A DNA stretch of 64,000 bases from Synaphobranchus kaupii. Its lineage: Eukaryota > Chordata > Actinopteri > Anguilliformes > Synaphobranchidae. Location: positions 2,064,416 to 2,128,415 of the forward strand of contig CM056391.1 in the NCBI GenBank assembly GCA_029718625.1. The letters are read 5' to 3'. Both the position numbers and the translations under genes were made by a program. Under the pieces are notes generated by a model, which worked only from the letters and a program-made list of their open reading frames with translations, ran no database searches and had not been told where the DNA came from. This document shows, in pieces, positions 22,790 to 35,652 of this stretch (the stretch's first letter is position 1; the number at the start of each line of letters is the position of its first letter).

Positions 22790-22885
22790 AATAAACTTTA
22801 TTTAAATAGCACTTATCAAAACGCAATTACAAAGTGCTTCACAAAAAGTGAAAACATCGCAAACAGTTAAAAACTCACAAAAAGT
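22790..22885. repeat. Dispersed repeat fragment
   Basis: ACTTTATTTAAATAGCACTT and ACAAAGTGCTTCACAAAAAG resemble the TTTATTTATATAGCAC...AAAGTGCTTCACA tails common in fish LINE relics. Confidence 0.5.
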
Positions 22886-24501
22886 TAAAAACAAAAGAAA
22901 AGACAGTAAGGAATGGGAAAATTGAAGCAAGATAAGAACACAAAGATGAAAGGAAAGAAGCATAACCTAGAGTTAAAATACAGAAAAAGATAAAAACATT
23001 TTTTAATGTTTAAGTATGTTCTGACAAAGGTCTGTCAACCAAGTGTTATCTCTTTGAAACCTGCTAATAAATAGTGCATTTTGCAAGCTGCAGAGTGTGC
23101 TATAGACTTCTTGTATAGGCCAATACTGCAGTTTAAACTTTAAAGCTGTAGGTTAATTGGGCCCTTGACAGTTTTCTTATTTTCCCACCATTCATTTCCA
23201 GGTCAGCAGAAATAATCTGATTTAGGCTACAGCAAACGAAAGATCAATTGAATAGCAAAGAGAACCTTTCTCGCTCAAATGGATACAAATGCCATAAAAT
23301 TACAAACAATTGTGCCGTTTCTCTGACGTCATTGATGAGACAAGAAAGTTGACTACTGTACCTTCAACGCTTTGAAATGCAGTTTGGCTGTAGTTGCATT
23401 CCTTTTTGTTGCCAACAGAGGTCTCTCGAAATCCGTGATGCATGTACAAATGTGGCGCATGAACACCGCAAACAAATCTGCTCTTGCCATATAACACATT
23501 TGTTTAGGGAGTTATTTTTTAGTTGTTTCACATTGAACTGTTTCCACCTTAAAATTGTTATTGTTAATGACAATATTGAGTTCCTCGTTTTGGAGACTAA
23601 ACTTGCAAGGACAGGTTCAAACTTCGTGCAGAATTTCCATTTGGGCTCTTGTTGAGGTTAGAATGCGCTGTAGCCTGTGGTGTCTTGTTTTAAAGTCTCT
23701 GTCCACGTTCATCTGAGGCGAAAACCGGGTTTTATCGCTCGGGTTAAGTGTGTGTGTGTGTGTGTGTGTGAGTGTGAGTGTGTGAGTGAATTCGCGCGCG
23801 CGAATTCCCTAGCAAGAGCGCGACCTCATTAATTAGGCTACGTAGAGGCATGCTGAGTGTTAAAACTCACCGTGCCGTGTGGTCGCTTCTGTACGGGCAA
23901 AACACTGCTCACTGCTGTGTCCTGATGATATCTTCAGTGGGTTATTCCCCAAGGCTCAGTAGCGGAAATAAACCACGGGAATTTCGTTCAAAGAGAGGAA
24001 CAAAGCTGGTGTTCAATTAAAATATTTAATTGATAATTTTTTTTATTGCGCCTATTAATTAAAGAAAAAGGTTTAGCCTACTCACTGATCTGTTGAACTG
24101 ACTGCCTATAAATTATTTTATTATAGCCTACTCTACAGAGATACTCTTTCTGAACTCCATCCACTGTACGATCTCTATTCGTTATCTTATGTTGTTTTCT
24201 TTTCCTCTTATTTGATTAGCATCCGTATAAATTGACACATCGGACGCATTTAATGGCAGAACAATATATGTGGTAATATTAGGCAGGTCACTCGTGCATA
24301 CACAATAATCAGCCGACCATGAGCTGTGCACAGAATTTGGGATATTTTGATTTCGAGTGTGAAACTAGGAGTAACTTTGTAACATCGTACATCGCAAAAT
24401 ATTGTCCAAATGGAAATATAAAGTAGGCGGTTATAAAGCTAAGAGTTTTCCTTCTGCTGTGATACTTTCGGTTTGTGATTTGAATTAAAAAATAAAGGTT
24501 T
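22886..24501. other. Intergenic DNA
   Basis: No gene recognised. Notable inside are a (GT)n tract (23749-23770) and a 20-bp CG-centred palindrome (23788-23807). Confidence 0.4.
23788..23807. repeat. 20-bp perfect palindrome with alternating CG core
   Basis: GAATTCGCGCGCGCGAATTC, directly after a GT/GAGT-rich tract (23749-23787). Confidence 0.95.
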
Positions 24502-24868
24502 GGGAAAACAAAAGGATGTGCAAAAATGACTAAGTCCAGCTAATTAATATGCATAAATGTTTTTGAAAAATTTCGAAGGCGCAGATATGTTGCCATGGAT
24601 TTTCCCAGTACTAAAAATAGCTCGTCGAGTCTCTACGTCATCAGGATCATACCGGAATCGTCAAGTTTTTAGCAAGAATAGGGGGGGAGAGTTTTAACAA
24701 TACCGCTTCCGATTCCGGTATGATCCTGATGACGTAGGGACTCGCCAAGCTATTTTTAGTACTAGTAAAATCCATGTCAACATGTCTGCGCCTTCGAAAT
24801 TTTTCTAAAAGATTTCTGCATATTAATTAGCTGGACTTAGTCATTTTTGCACATCCTTTTGTTTTCCC
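24502..24868. mobile_element. 367-bp foldback element (arms about 160 bp)
   Basis: GGGAAAACAAAAGGATGTGC at 24502 is the inverted copy of GCACATCCTTTTGTTTTCCC ending at 24868. Pairing continues inward through GACTAAGTCCAGCTAATTAA, TTTCGAAGGCGCAGA, CCATGGATTTT, TACTAAAAATAGCT and CTACGTCATCAGGATCATAC to about 24663/24708. The loop is about 45 bases and the arms are close to 90 percent identical by eye. No ORF. Confidence 0.88.
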
Positions 24869-27624
24869 GTATAAGAATTTTGATGAAATCACCATTTTTG
24901 AGGACCACTAAAGAAAAATGATATGTAGTTATAACTCACATTTTTTCTGTTCACTAATGTTTGTGGCACTAACTATAAGAAAAGTAACATTCCTACGCAT
25001 ACCAATTCTTTATTCATCAACATTTTTATATTTAAAAAGTGAAGAAATGCATGTTTTCACCTTTTCACCAAAAATGGCTGAAAACGCTATATAAAACAGA
25101 TATCGTTTTTTGAGTATAACTTAATAACCGAATGTCGCTTTTCAAAGATTCTTTCTGTTTTGTGTTCCTTTCATCAAGCTGCTTAATTTGAGCTATAATC
25201 TAGTAGTACTGATACAACTTCTAAAAATGGTGTGACCTGCCCAGAAATATATTACTGGTTACCCAGTGCTCGTTATGTCACAGCCTGTTCCATGTGTGGT
25301 GTGACTATATATAAGGGCTACTACTACTGGTGGTGAAGCATCTGTAGTCTGGAGACGGATCCGGGGGAAGGCGACTAAACCGTAACCTAATCAACATACG
25401 TGAACAAGGCAAGTGTTTTCAATGGGTGTATAAAGATATTATGAGAACACAGGCCTGGACCTATGAAAAATGTGGCCTTGAATTTAATTATGTTAATTGC
25501 CGAACGCAGTTGGCCTTTTAAACGGCGAACGTTGAACAGGTTTAATCCCCTGCAGGGATTCAATCGATCACATGCATTAGAAAAAACACAGAGGTAAATA
25601 GGCCTACTGTATGTATGTATTTTAAAGTTTAGGCTCCGCCTGACCTCATGCGCCAGCGCCACTAACTTCACAGGTTCCGAAGCGTGTGAGGAGCCGAACT
25701 GACCCATGCAAATATGGATGAGGAAGTGACGTTAACATTTTAGCACGGTCATGTTGTCTCAGTGTTCTAAATACAGTCTAACTCATAGTTCTGTGGTCTA
25801 ACTGCATGAATAAGTAACACAATAATGACAGGAAACGCCAAAGGTTATATAGTATTACTGAGCATGACTACACAAGTGGCTTCCATTGAGAGTAATGCAG
25901 ACGGGTCTTCTAGGCATCTTTACTTGGATGACTAAAAACCCAAAGATTTTTCACACTTCAATCTGAAAGTGTAAGATGTACTTGGCACCCTTTCAGACTG
26001 TCAGTAGGAAATTTACACTACTGTTGGACCACATCGCTAAGAAATCCACCGTTTCAAGTCTTTAAACACTGTTAAAAAAACACTAGTGAAGAGGCCTTAC
26101 TGTAGCCTAATCATCTGTCACTTAATTTGATCTCGATTTTAGTGTGATATAAAAATGCAGCCATTTTGTACCGTGGCAACATAAAACATGCTTGCTGCTA
26201 CCATTGTGGCAACATTACTGAATGGGCAATGACAGAAAAAAATTGACAAAATCTGAAATATTCGGGAGTCATAATATTAAGTATAGCTACATATTACAGT
26301 AATTCACAATCGTAAAGAAAATCCCTTTGGCAAACAAGGAAGCGTTTGATCTGGAAGGAATCCACTTATGATCGGCATCAGTGCGACCAATAGGCATGTC
26401 TGAACGGCGAAAGAAAAATAGGAAGGCACTCGTTCATTTGGATGATGACGTAACCCTGGATTTAAAAAAAAAAACTTTTTTATGGGGCATAATGTGACAA
26501 TCACAGATGTTGACATCTAATGGCTGTGTCCAAAAGTACAGCCTAACCCATAAAACTCAGTACTTTACTGAAGGGTCATTGCTAGTGTTTGGGTACAAGC
26601 GATAATGAATCCGTTATGGTGGTGTCAGCCTTAGAGGCACATAAGTGTTCTCATTCTGCTTCTTTATTGCTGTAGGGCCTCATTAGAGGAATAGTTTACT
26701 TTAATTAGTCTGTGTACCTCCCAATTTAAAAAATAAAAAACTCCAGAGAACGAAGATGGAATGGGTAGGACATATGGTTGCGGGTTGCAGCTGAGGATGT
26801 CATCCTGGTATTGAGTTAGTATTATTCCTGTGTGTATGTGTGTGTGTGTGGGTGTGTGTGGGTGGACGGGCGGATGGTTTGATGTGAGGAGAGAGATTGT
26901 GATCGTGGCCTGGGTGGGGGAAATTGGGATCCTGGACCAGAGGAGATGGTGGGGGTGTCAGGTGATTGGAATTGCGATTGCTGAAGGCAACTTAAGAAAA
27001 AAAAAAACAGTGCTGCCACCACAAAAGAGCAGTGGCTGGATGGGTAGGATGGCGTATACATTTACTGAATTACACTCGATCTCTCTCTGGTCATCATCAA
27101 TCCCCGCAGCACTGAACTGAACATCATGAGCACAGCCAATCACCTCACAGTCCCCTCTCGCACAGCCAATCACCTCACAGTCCCCTCTCGCATCCTATCA
27201 GCGCTCTCTGTAGATCACCCCCCCCCCCCTCAGGACTGTGAAGTAGACTAATTCCATTAAAGGTGCAGAAAGGCGGAGCCTCTAAACCCGCCGGCTGATC
27301 CACTTTTAATGGGAGAGAACTGCCTGTGAAAATGTCCCCAAGCCCTCTCGGATGACAGCCCCCAATGGACGTTAATTATCTAACGGTACATGGGAACTGA
27401 CCCTGTGACCAGTATCTGTAGCTAAATGGATTTAAAAAATCTCGTCCTAAACGAGGTCACATGCCCTCTTTTTCCTGGAAGGTTCCCAGCACTGTTCCTG
27501 ACTTCCTCCGCCTGCCGTCCGGTCTAGACTGGGAGCTCAGCCACTTACCTTTCGACCTTCCCCCCAAAAAAATTACAGTGAGGCCAGCTCACCATCCTCC
27601 GCCGCTGCCCCCCCACCCACCCCC

Positions 27625-27627
<3 letters not shown>
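24869..27627. other. Intergenic DNA between osgin1 and slc38a8
   Basis: No exon of a known gene was recognised. It contains a TATA-like CTATATATAAGG (25307-25318), a (GT)-rich tract (26830-26862) and a 30-bp tandem duplication (27131-27190). Confidence 0.4.
27131..27190. repeat. 30-bp perfect tandem duplication
   Basis: Two identical adjacent copies of CACAGCCAATCACCTCACAG-TCCCCTCTCG. Each copy holds a CCAAT pentamer (CAGCCAATCA). Confidence 0.95.

Positions 27628-27666
<39 letters not shown>
27628..27666. repeat. (CA)n microsatellite
   Basis: About 19 CA repeats preceded by a C-rich stretch (27607-27627). Confidence 0.92.
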
Positions 27667-27667
<1 letters not shown>

Positions 27668-28199
27668 GAGCACACACATATGCGCTCTGAGCACACATCA
27701 CCCCGTGCAGCCCTCGGGCACCAAGGTGATACTGTTTGCAGGCAGTCACGCGCCACTCACGCACCCGATTCCGGAGTCGCACCTAATTATTTACTGTATG
27801 AGTGTGCGCGAGAGGTGCGGGATGTCGCGCCGGTCACGGGGTCAAGCTGGATTCCAACAGAACGTGAAGTGTTAAGTGGTGGTTGAGAAGTTTTCCCGCA
27901 ATCTCAGTTATCGTTATGTTTAAACTGTATGTTTCAGATGTAATTTTAAAGAGAGAAAGAAAATAACTACAGAAGTAACCGAATAATTTGTTTTGCAGAA
28001 TCAAGTTTGTTCCCCCCAATATGAATATCGGCTTCACTGTCTAGCCCTGTCCCCGATTACCTTATTCGAACTGTGGAAGGTTCATTGGTTAAGAGACGTT
28101 TAATGTAGGCTAATACGTAGCCTATGACAATTCCATATTAACGCGGAGTCAACAGGTGTACCCCTCTTAGCCTACATATATAAACTGCCGAAGGACTGA

Positions 28200-28606
28200 T
28201 CCACGTGTCCGAAATCTCCTCTGAAAAAACAGCGCTGGCAGAAATGTTGTCGAACCCTTAACAGATTTTGCACCAAGCCGTTAAATGTGTTGATCCATTA
28301 AAGAGGGGCATTTCAACCCCGCACGGCTTAATTAACAACGGACCCTGATTGGAAGCCCGAACTGACAGGCTGTCAATTCAAACGAATAGGATTTATCAAA
28401 GGTGGTCCCTGGTGCGAGAGGGCGACCCGGGGAGAAGAACATTTACTTTGATTGGTTTGGAAACTTTGGCGACACCTCCATCAACACCCACCCCTCCGCC
28501 TTTCACCCAAAGTTTGGAAGTGTACTTAGCAACAAAAGCGTACACTTATCGGAGTCGCGGAGATTTAATTTAGAAAGAGCAAAGCGTGCGTGTGACCCGG
28601 TCAAGG
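28200..28606 (+). promoter_or_regulatory. slc38a8: slc38a8 probable promoter / 5' UTR region
   Basis: This is the sequence just upstream of the slc38a8 ATG. It has inverted CCAAT pentamers (ATTGG near 28348 and 28451) and no clear TATA box at a suitable distance. Transcription start and any upstream non-coding exon are not visible. Confidence 0.3.
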
Positions 28607-28796
28607 ATGGAAGAATTAGCGAGGGGAGAGCATCAGCTTACTGGCCAAGCCTGCGCTGGACACTGACGGCCCGAGGCTTGGGTCCTTCGGAGCGATATTC
28701 ATTATGCTAAAATCCGCGCTGGGCGCGGGGCTACTAAACTTTCCGTGGGCTTTCGAGAAAGCTGGGGGCGTGAACACGGCTGTCGCAGTGGAATTG
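28607..28796 (+). CDS. slc38a8: slc38a8 exon 1, apparent one-base insertion after codon 6
   Basis: ATG at 28607 opens MEELAR. The GGGG run at 28623-28626 then throws this frame to a stop at 28664. One frame over, without a break, runs [20 protein letters not shown] and [20 protein letters not shown] to the donor GAATTG|GTGAGT. One G fewer would join the two frames and make the exon exactly 63 codons. An in-frame ATG at 28704, just before the first membrane segment, could still initiate. A sequencing indel is the simplest reading. Confidence 0.88.
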
Positions 28797-30322
28797 GTGA
28801 GTTATCAATTACTATTTGATTAAAAAAAACAAAAAAAAAACGTTTATAACTCATAAAAGTCTAGCTTTATAGAGTGCCCAATTATTTTTTCGTGTGTCAT
28901 TTGACGTGGCTGACTTTTAAAATTAATGAAGGTGCCAGGTGGAGTAGCGACAGCGAAGAGTATCAACCCGATTATGTTCCCGATCGTTTGTAGCCTAACA
29001 CAATGAGATTTATGTGCTCCCCTCGTTGACTAATGATAATGGTTCCATTCCCCTCCGCGTTTTATTACAGGAATAAGCATAACGACTATTTTTCTGTCGT
29101 CATGGATACAACCACGGATGATGTGGATGAGTGGTCTCGGATTTATTTCAAAGGAGATATAGGTGGAGTTAGTGGACTGAATGTGTTGTTGTGTTGAATA
29201 TATATGGTTCCACTGGTGAAGGGATAATTTTTCGCTGCCATTAGGATGGAATATAGAGTTACCTTGAAATCAATTTGGAGGAAAGGAGTAGACGGTGTTC
29301 CCGAACCTATCCACCACACGTTTGCCTCCCGTCGCACTGCGTTTATCCACACACACCTCCCTGTGTACCATCTGACCTCTTTGGGGTCTTTATGTTTCAG
29401 TCCTGAAATTTTATTGGTGGGAAGTGTGTGTGTGTGTGTGTGTGTTGTGTGAGTGTTGTGTGAGTGTGAATTCAAGCAGAATTGATGGGTTCTAGTGAAA
29501 GCTCTTAGTCGCATGTATGTATCCGTGTGAGAGAGAGAAACAGAATTGATGGGTTCTACCGAAAACCCTTAGTTTTGGGTGTGGGCAAGGTGCACACCTG
29601 TACTGTCTCACCCACAGCAGTGCTGTCAGATCGACTATAGGTTCCTCAGACTGAGTCAAACCCCTGAACCTTTCCAATAACAATTAACTGAGTGTGAAAA
29701 CTGGGGAAAAAATGGCCAGGTTTGATCTGGGAGGTCATACTGACAGCTATGAACAAACGGGATCATTTGTGAATTTTTAGTTTTGTGTACCGGTGGCTAT
29801 ATTGCAATTTCCTGCTCACGTATGTTGACTGTGACAGCTTGGCTGCAGGTGAGGCCTGTTGACCCGCACTGCATTGTGGGTAGCGGAGGGGGGCCCCCGT
29901 TTTTTCCAGCAGGCGGTGTTTTCCCTCGCGGCTCGTTTCCCCCCCCCCCCCCCGCCTTGCCCCGCCTTGCCCCGCCTTGCCCCGCCTTGCCCCGCCCCCG
30001 TCCCGCCCCGCCCATGGGACCCGCTCGCGTGTGCGATCGTTTCTGGAGCTTTTTAAAGAGGGCGGCTGTGATAGCTCGGCTGCGGTCGAGGCCCCCGGTT
30101 GCAGGTTTTGATTTTATTATCATCGCAGTGGGTGTAGCGCTAGCCGCGCAGCGTGGATCCTGGTTCCCATTAACGCGCCTCATATCCCAGCGCTCCCCAC
30201 CCCACCGCTCAATTCACACCAGCGTGTCCCTCATTTGGAGACGCGCTCCTCTGCTCCCTGGGTCATTTAGCGCACACAGGCATTCTGTCTCTCTCACTCT
30301 TTCTTTCTTCTTACTCTCTCTG

Positions 30323-30401
<79 letters not shown>

Positions 30402-31311
30402 ACAGACCTGGGAAGATACAGGACAAGCCCATTTTTTTACGCAATTGTGTGTGTGTGTGTGTGTGTCTGAATGAGTGAGTGAATGAGTGAGTGAGGCAGG
30501 CAGGCAGACAGAGTGAGTGTGCATTCTTGGGGTGGTAAGGCTTAGCTGGAGAGGATAAGGTCTTTAACTGGGGACCTGAGAGTGACGCAATGCCTGTCCT
30601 AATGGGTGTGAATGGATGGATCATGTTTATATGAGAGTGCAGTGAGAGGTGGATCAGAGAGACATACAGTATACATGCCCTAAGAAACCAGAGGCATACA
30701 GTATACACACGTCCTGAGAAACCAGAGACATACAGTATACACACACCCCGAGAAACCAGAGACATACAGTATACACACGCCCTGAGAAACCAGAGACATA
30801 CAGTATACACACACCCCGAGAAACCAGAGGCATACAGTATACACACGCCCTGAGAAACCAGAGACATACAGTATACACACGCCCTGAGAAACCAGAGACA
30901 TACAGTATACACACGCCCTGAGAAACTAGAGACATACAGTATACACACGCCCTGAGAAACCAGAGACATACAGTATACACACGCCCTGAGAAACCAGAGA
31001 CATACAGTATACACACGCCCTGAGAAACCAGAGACATACAGTATACACACGTCCTGAGAAACCAGAGACATACAGTATACACTCTCTCTCTCTCTCTCTC
31101 ATGCACACACGCACACGCACACACACATTCTCTCTCTCTCGCACACACACATACACACACACATTATCTCTGTCTCGCACACACACACACATTTTCTCTC
31201 TCTCTTTCTCTCTCTGTCTCGCGAGCACACACACACACACACATTCTCTCTCTCTCTCTCTGTCTCGCACACACACGCACACACACATTCTCTCTCGCTC
31301 TCTCACATGCA

Positions 31312-31354
<43 letters not shown>

Positions 31355-31705
31355 GGAGCCAGAGCTCAGTGTTGTTGTGGTTTGAATGCATGCTCTCTAG
31401 GCTGTGTAAATGCTCTGCTTGGCACAGTGCGCTGTTGGCACCCAGCATTAGCCTTGGCATGAGAGGTGTTACGGCATGGCACTACCTGCCTGCATCCGCT
31501 GCGGCCAATGGGGAAGCCAGTGACCAAAAACCATAGGCTATGCTGGATTTTGAGTGGTTAGGATTTTGAAAAGTATCACCAGCTGCTAATCTGATTGGCG
31601 AGCAGGTGCCGCCGTGTGATTTCATTGGTTCAGACTGCAAAAAAGGGCTATGTTTGCTCACTGGATTATTTCTGTCAGGGAGACGATAAAAGAGGACATA
31701 CGCAC

Positions 31706-31778
<73 letters not shown>

Positions 31779-32290
31779 CAAACGCACACACGCATATACA
31801 CATGAACACACATACAAACACACACACAAAGACAGAAACACACACATCACTGTTTTAATCGTGTGGCTTGGCTTTGGAAATTCTGCTTTTATGTGAGCCA
31901 GGAAGGATTCTGTGGGATTAAACTGAGACTAAATTGAAGTATATACTCATTTTAACAGTCTTTGGGGTGTTTCATTCTTCCAGTTGCACCTTTGTTTGTG
32001 ATGAGGCCTGAGACACACACACACACACACGGCTCCGGAACAGAGCATGGAGGGATTTTGATTAGTGTATTTCCCTGTATACTGGACAGGGTCAAAGGTC
32101 GCTGCAGGTTAGCCCTTGTTTTTAGACCTATCCCCCCTCCAATCCCAGTCCGTTGCTGTGTGTTGCATTTTGTCCATAGAGTGTGAATCCTCACAGCCAT
32201 GTTCTAATGAAGGGGCTGCCTTATTTACAGAGCAGAGGCCTCACAGGCTCACACGCTATCTGCTGATGTATGAACCCCCTTCATACAGGT

Positions 32291-32339
<49 letters not shown>

Positions 32340-35300
32340 TGCATGCACACACGCATGCATGCACACATACTCACACTCTCTCACACACTCACACAAACAC
32401 TTCCACCCTCAGCCTTGCTGCCTCAACAGGCCCTGTCCCCAGCCTCTTGTTCTTCCTGCTGAGCCACATAGCCAGCTTAGCCTGCCCAAAATTTTTTATT
32501 GAGCAAGCACACTCTGACACCCTGTACCTTGCCCCCCCCCCCCCCCCCCCGATGTACACCTGCTTCTAGCGCTGAGCTTGCAGCCTGACGCACCATCCCC
32601 TCACTACCCGCAGCAGACCCTCCAGCTTACCACACTCCAGAAAAAAGTACTCAACAGTTTCCCACTCTCCACAGAACAAGCCTCCCTCATGGTTATATCA
32701 AGGTGGGCACTGCAGAAAACCAACAAATAAGTCAATCTTCACAAGCATTTCAGTCTTTTTTTTGCTAAATAAGACCAATAGATTGCCAATGAGGTGAGAG
32801 TTTTCAAGTGGGGTAAGATAATTTCACTTGTCATGCAAAATTTAACTTAAAACAAGCTATCATTTTCTACGTGGAGAAAAAAAAAAGAAGATTTTAAGTC
32901 TCATTACAAGACTAAAACACTTGCTAAGACAGACATTTTTTGCAGTTCTGCCATGTGTCTGTTTATTGCAATGACCCTGTGAATAATCCTCTACTGTAGA
33001 TCAACAGTACGCTGAGAGAGAGAGAGAGAGAGAGAGCGAAAGAGAGAAAGAAAGAAAGGTCCGGGGAGCCTTGATGTAATCTAAAGTGCTTGGTAAAGCC
33101 ATAGATCAGGGATACTGAAACCCGGCCCTTGCCTGCTGGATTTCACTCCTCCCCTCTAATCAGGGACTGATTTAAACCTGACACACCAGGTGTCTTCTTA
33201 CATGAGTCAGGGTTAAAATGAATTATATTTTGAATATATGTGTGTATTTTTACTGACATAACTAATATTGATATTACATCGGCTAACACCATAGCTATTC
33301 AATATTATCCAGAATTGTAATAAATAACTAAAGCCGTAGTTTAGAGCGGAGAGGGCCTGGCCATGGGAAGTAAATGTAAACTTATTAACCTTCTTTGGGA
33401 GACTAGTGAAATGTAACAACTGATGATTCACTAGTGCTTAAGTTATACATGATTGATAGTAATGCTGAGAAGGACTGCCCCTCTGTGGGGCTGTGAACAT
33501 CCATCTTGTCCTGTGAATTGCCTCCCCTTCTGCCGAATAAGGGAAGCTGGTTATTTACAGTTCCTGCCTCGTACCCTTTTCAACCATCTCCTGGAGTCGT
33601 ACATGAGCGTAAACCTTGAAATCTAATGATCGCCTAGGCACACATATTACAGTTAATACGGTAAAAGAGTGCACCAGTGCCCACATTTTTAGCAACGTTT
33701 CCTTTATCTGGTGAGGAATTGTGGGACAGGAAGATTCATGCAGCACGCTCAAGGAGAACCTCTCTCGGCAGTGAATCTGCTGTGTGCCAGCAGTGGAGAG
33801 GAATGGTCAATGATCAGGTGATCCGTCATCGTGATCGATTCCCACCGCTGAGGCGCATTGCGTACCGCGCGTTTGCGTACCGTTAAATAACTTTTCCCCT
33901 CTCTTTCCCCCCCATCTTTACACTCACTCTCTCGCTCTCGCTCTCTCTCTCTCTCTCTCTCTCGCTCTCTCATTTTTATTGCTCTTGTGAGTTCATTCTG
34001 AGCATCATTTGAATATGTTGTTGAGCTGGGACAATAAAGTTGGATTCTAAATTCTCTCTCTCTCTCTCTCCTCTGTTCTCTCATTACTCCGCCCCTCCCC
34101 CCCCCCCGTCGCAGGTGTCTCTGGTCTTCCTCATCAGCGGGTTGGTGATCTTGGGCTACTCCTCGTCCATCAGCCGCCAGAACACGTACCAGGACGTGGT
34201 GCGGGAGGTGTGCGGCCCCGCCATTGGCCAGCTGTGCGAGGTCTGCTTCGTCTTCAACCTCTTCATGATCTCCGTGGCCTTCCTGGTGGTGGTGCAGGAC
34301 CAGCTAGAGAAGCGTGAGTTTCGCTCGGGGGCTAATCTTTGTGAGCGGGAAAGGCAGGCAGCGGCCTGGGGCCCCCGAGCATTTGGGGGACCCTGAGGGC
34401 TGAGTTTTAAGAGTTTTGGGGGTAACATGTTGATGGTGGTAATCAGTCAGAAGGGACCCATGGGATTTTCCAAAACCCCCCGCCTCTCCAGTTTCTAGAA
34501 TCGCCTCTGCCTTCACTCAGCCTCTGACTAGCATACTCCCAGTGTCTCAGTGACCCAGTGTGTTTTGGGATATTTAAAAAGTTTATGCTTATGAATAAAG
34601 TGATTTGAGCAGCTACGGCGAAGGAGGGGCTGACTGGATCTCCACAACCCAGTTTAGCCCACTCTGCCAAAAGACCCAGCTGACCATCTCACTCTCAGGA
34701 CCATGTCGCGAGGTTTAAAAAATGCCGACCCCTCAGTTTATTGTGTCTTTATTGTGAGTAGTATTTCAGCGACCCATGTTTATTACATAACTTCCTAGCG
34801 TGTCACTTCCTGTGCGTTTCAGTGTGCGTTTCCCTGTACGAGACGGTCACGGGGTCCACTGAGGCGGAGATGCCCTACCACTGGTACACGGACCAGCGCT
34901 TCGCCCTCTTCGTCCTGTGCGTCATCCTCATCCTCCCGCTCTCCATCCCCAAGGAAATCGGTTTCCAGAAGTACACCAGGTGAGCCAGTGACGTCATCAT
35001 CGCTGACATCATCGCTGATGTCATCACCAGAGCACATTCCGTTCAACCTGATTCTGGTTTTCCAGGGCTTAATTTGTAAAAGTGTTGGTCTTCTATTTGT
35101 TAAATGCAATAAGTAATAATAAGTAGGAAAAAATGTCACATTTCATCTTTCAGGGTGGCCAATCATATGGCGGAGTGATGTTTATTTTCAGTTATGTTCT
35201 AATCGTGTTCCTCGTGCCAGTCGAAGGACAAAATGTCTGGCGGCCCCTGAGATGATGGTACTGGATTTTTGCCTCTTTGGTTGACTGCCTCTCTCCTCTG

Positions 35301-35457
35301 TGCAGTATTTTAGGCACGCTTGCTGCCACGTACCTGTCTGTGGCGATTATAGTGAAATATTACACAAAAGAAGAACACACAGTCATCATCACCCCTACGT
35401 ACAGCGACGGGTGAGTGTGTGTGTTTGTGTTTGTGTGTGCGTGTGTGTGCGCGTGCA

Positions 35458-35496
<39 letters not shown>

Positions 35497-35616
35497 ATGC
35501 ATGCGTGCTTCTGCGTAAAAATGCATACGTGTGTGTGTGTGTGTGTGTGTGTGCGTGTGCATGCGTGTATGTGTTTGTGTGTGTGTGTGTGTGTGTGCTT
35601 CTGCGTACACATGCAT

Positions 35617-35652
<36 letters not shown>

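Larger units (their letters stand above)
28797..34114. other. slc38a8 intron 1 (5.3 kb), repeat-rich
   Basis: It holds a GT tract (29424-29450), a C-rich (CGCCTTGCCC)4 block (29940-30010), CA tracts (30330-30399, 31706-31782, 32013-32030, 32290-32335), a 34-bp minisatellite (30658-31080), a CT/CA compound repeat (31081-31358), poly-C (32531-32550), GA (33016-33056) and CT (33929-33972). A partial MITE-like scrap, CAGGGATACTGAAACCCGGC, is near 33107. No gene was recognised. Confidence 0.7.

Noticed and set aside
22886..28606. Missing necab2 gene between osgin1 and slc38a8
   Set aside because: No EF-hand or other NECAB-like exon was recognised in any frame by eye; a homology search would be needed to be sure.
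30214..31348. Long minus-strand ORFs up to 285 residues with [15 protein letters not shown] repeats
   Set aside because: They are translations of a 34-bp minisatellite and adjacent CA/CT repeats. The period is not a multiple of three and all reverse frames are open.
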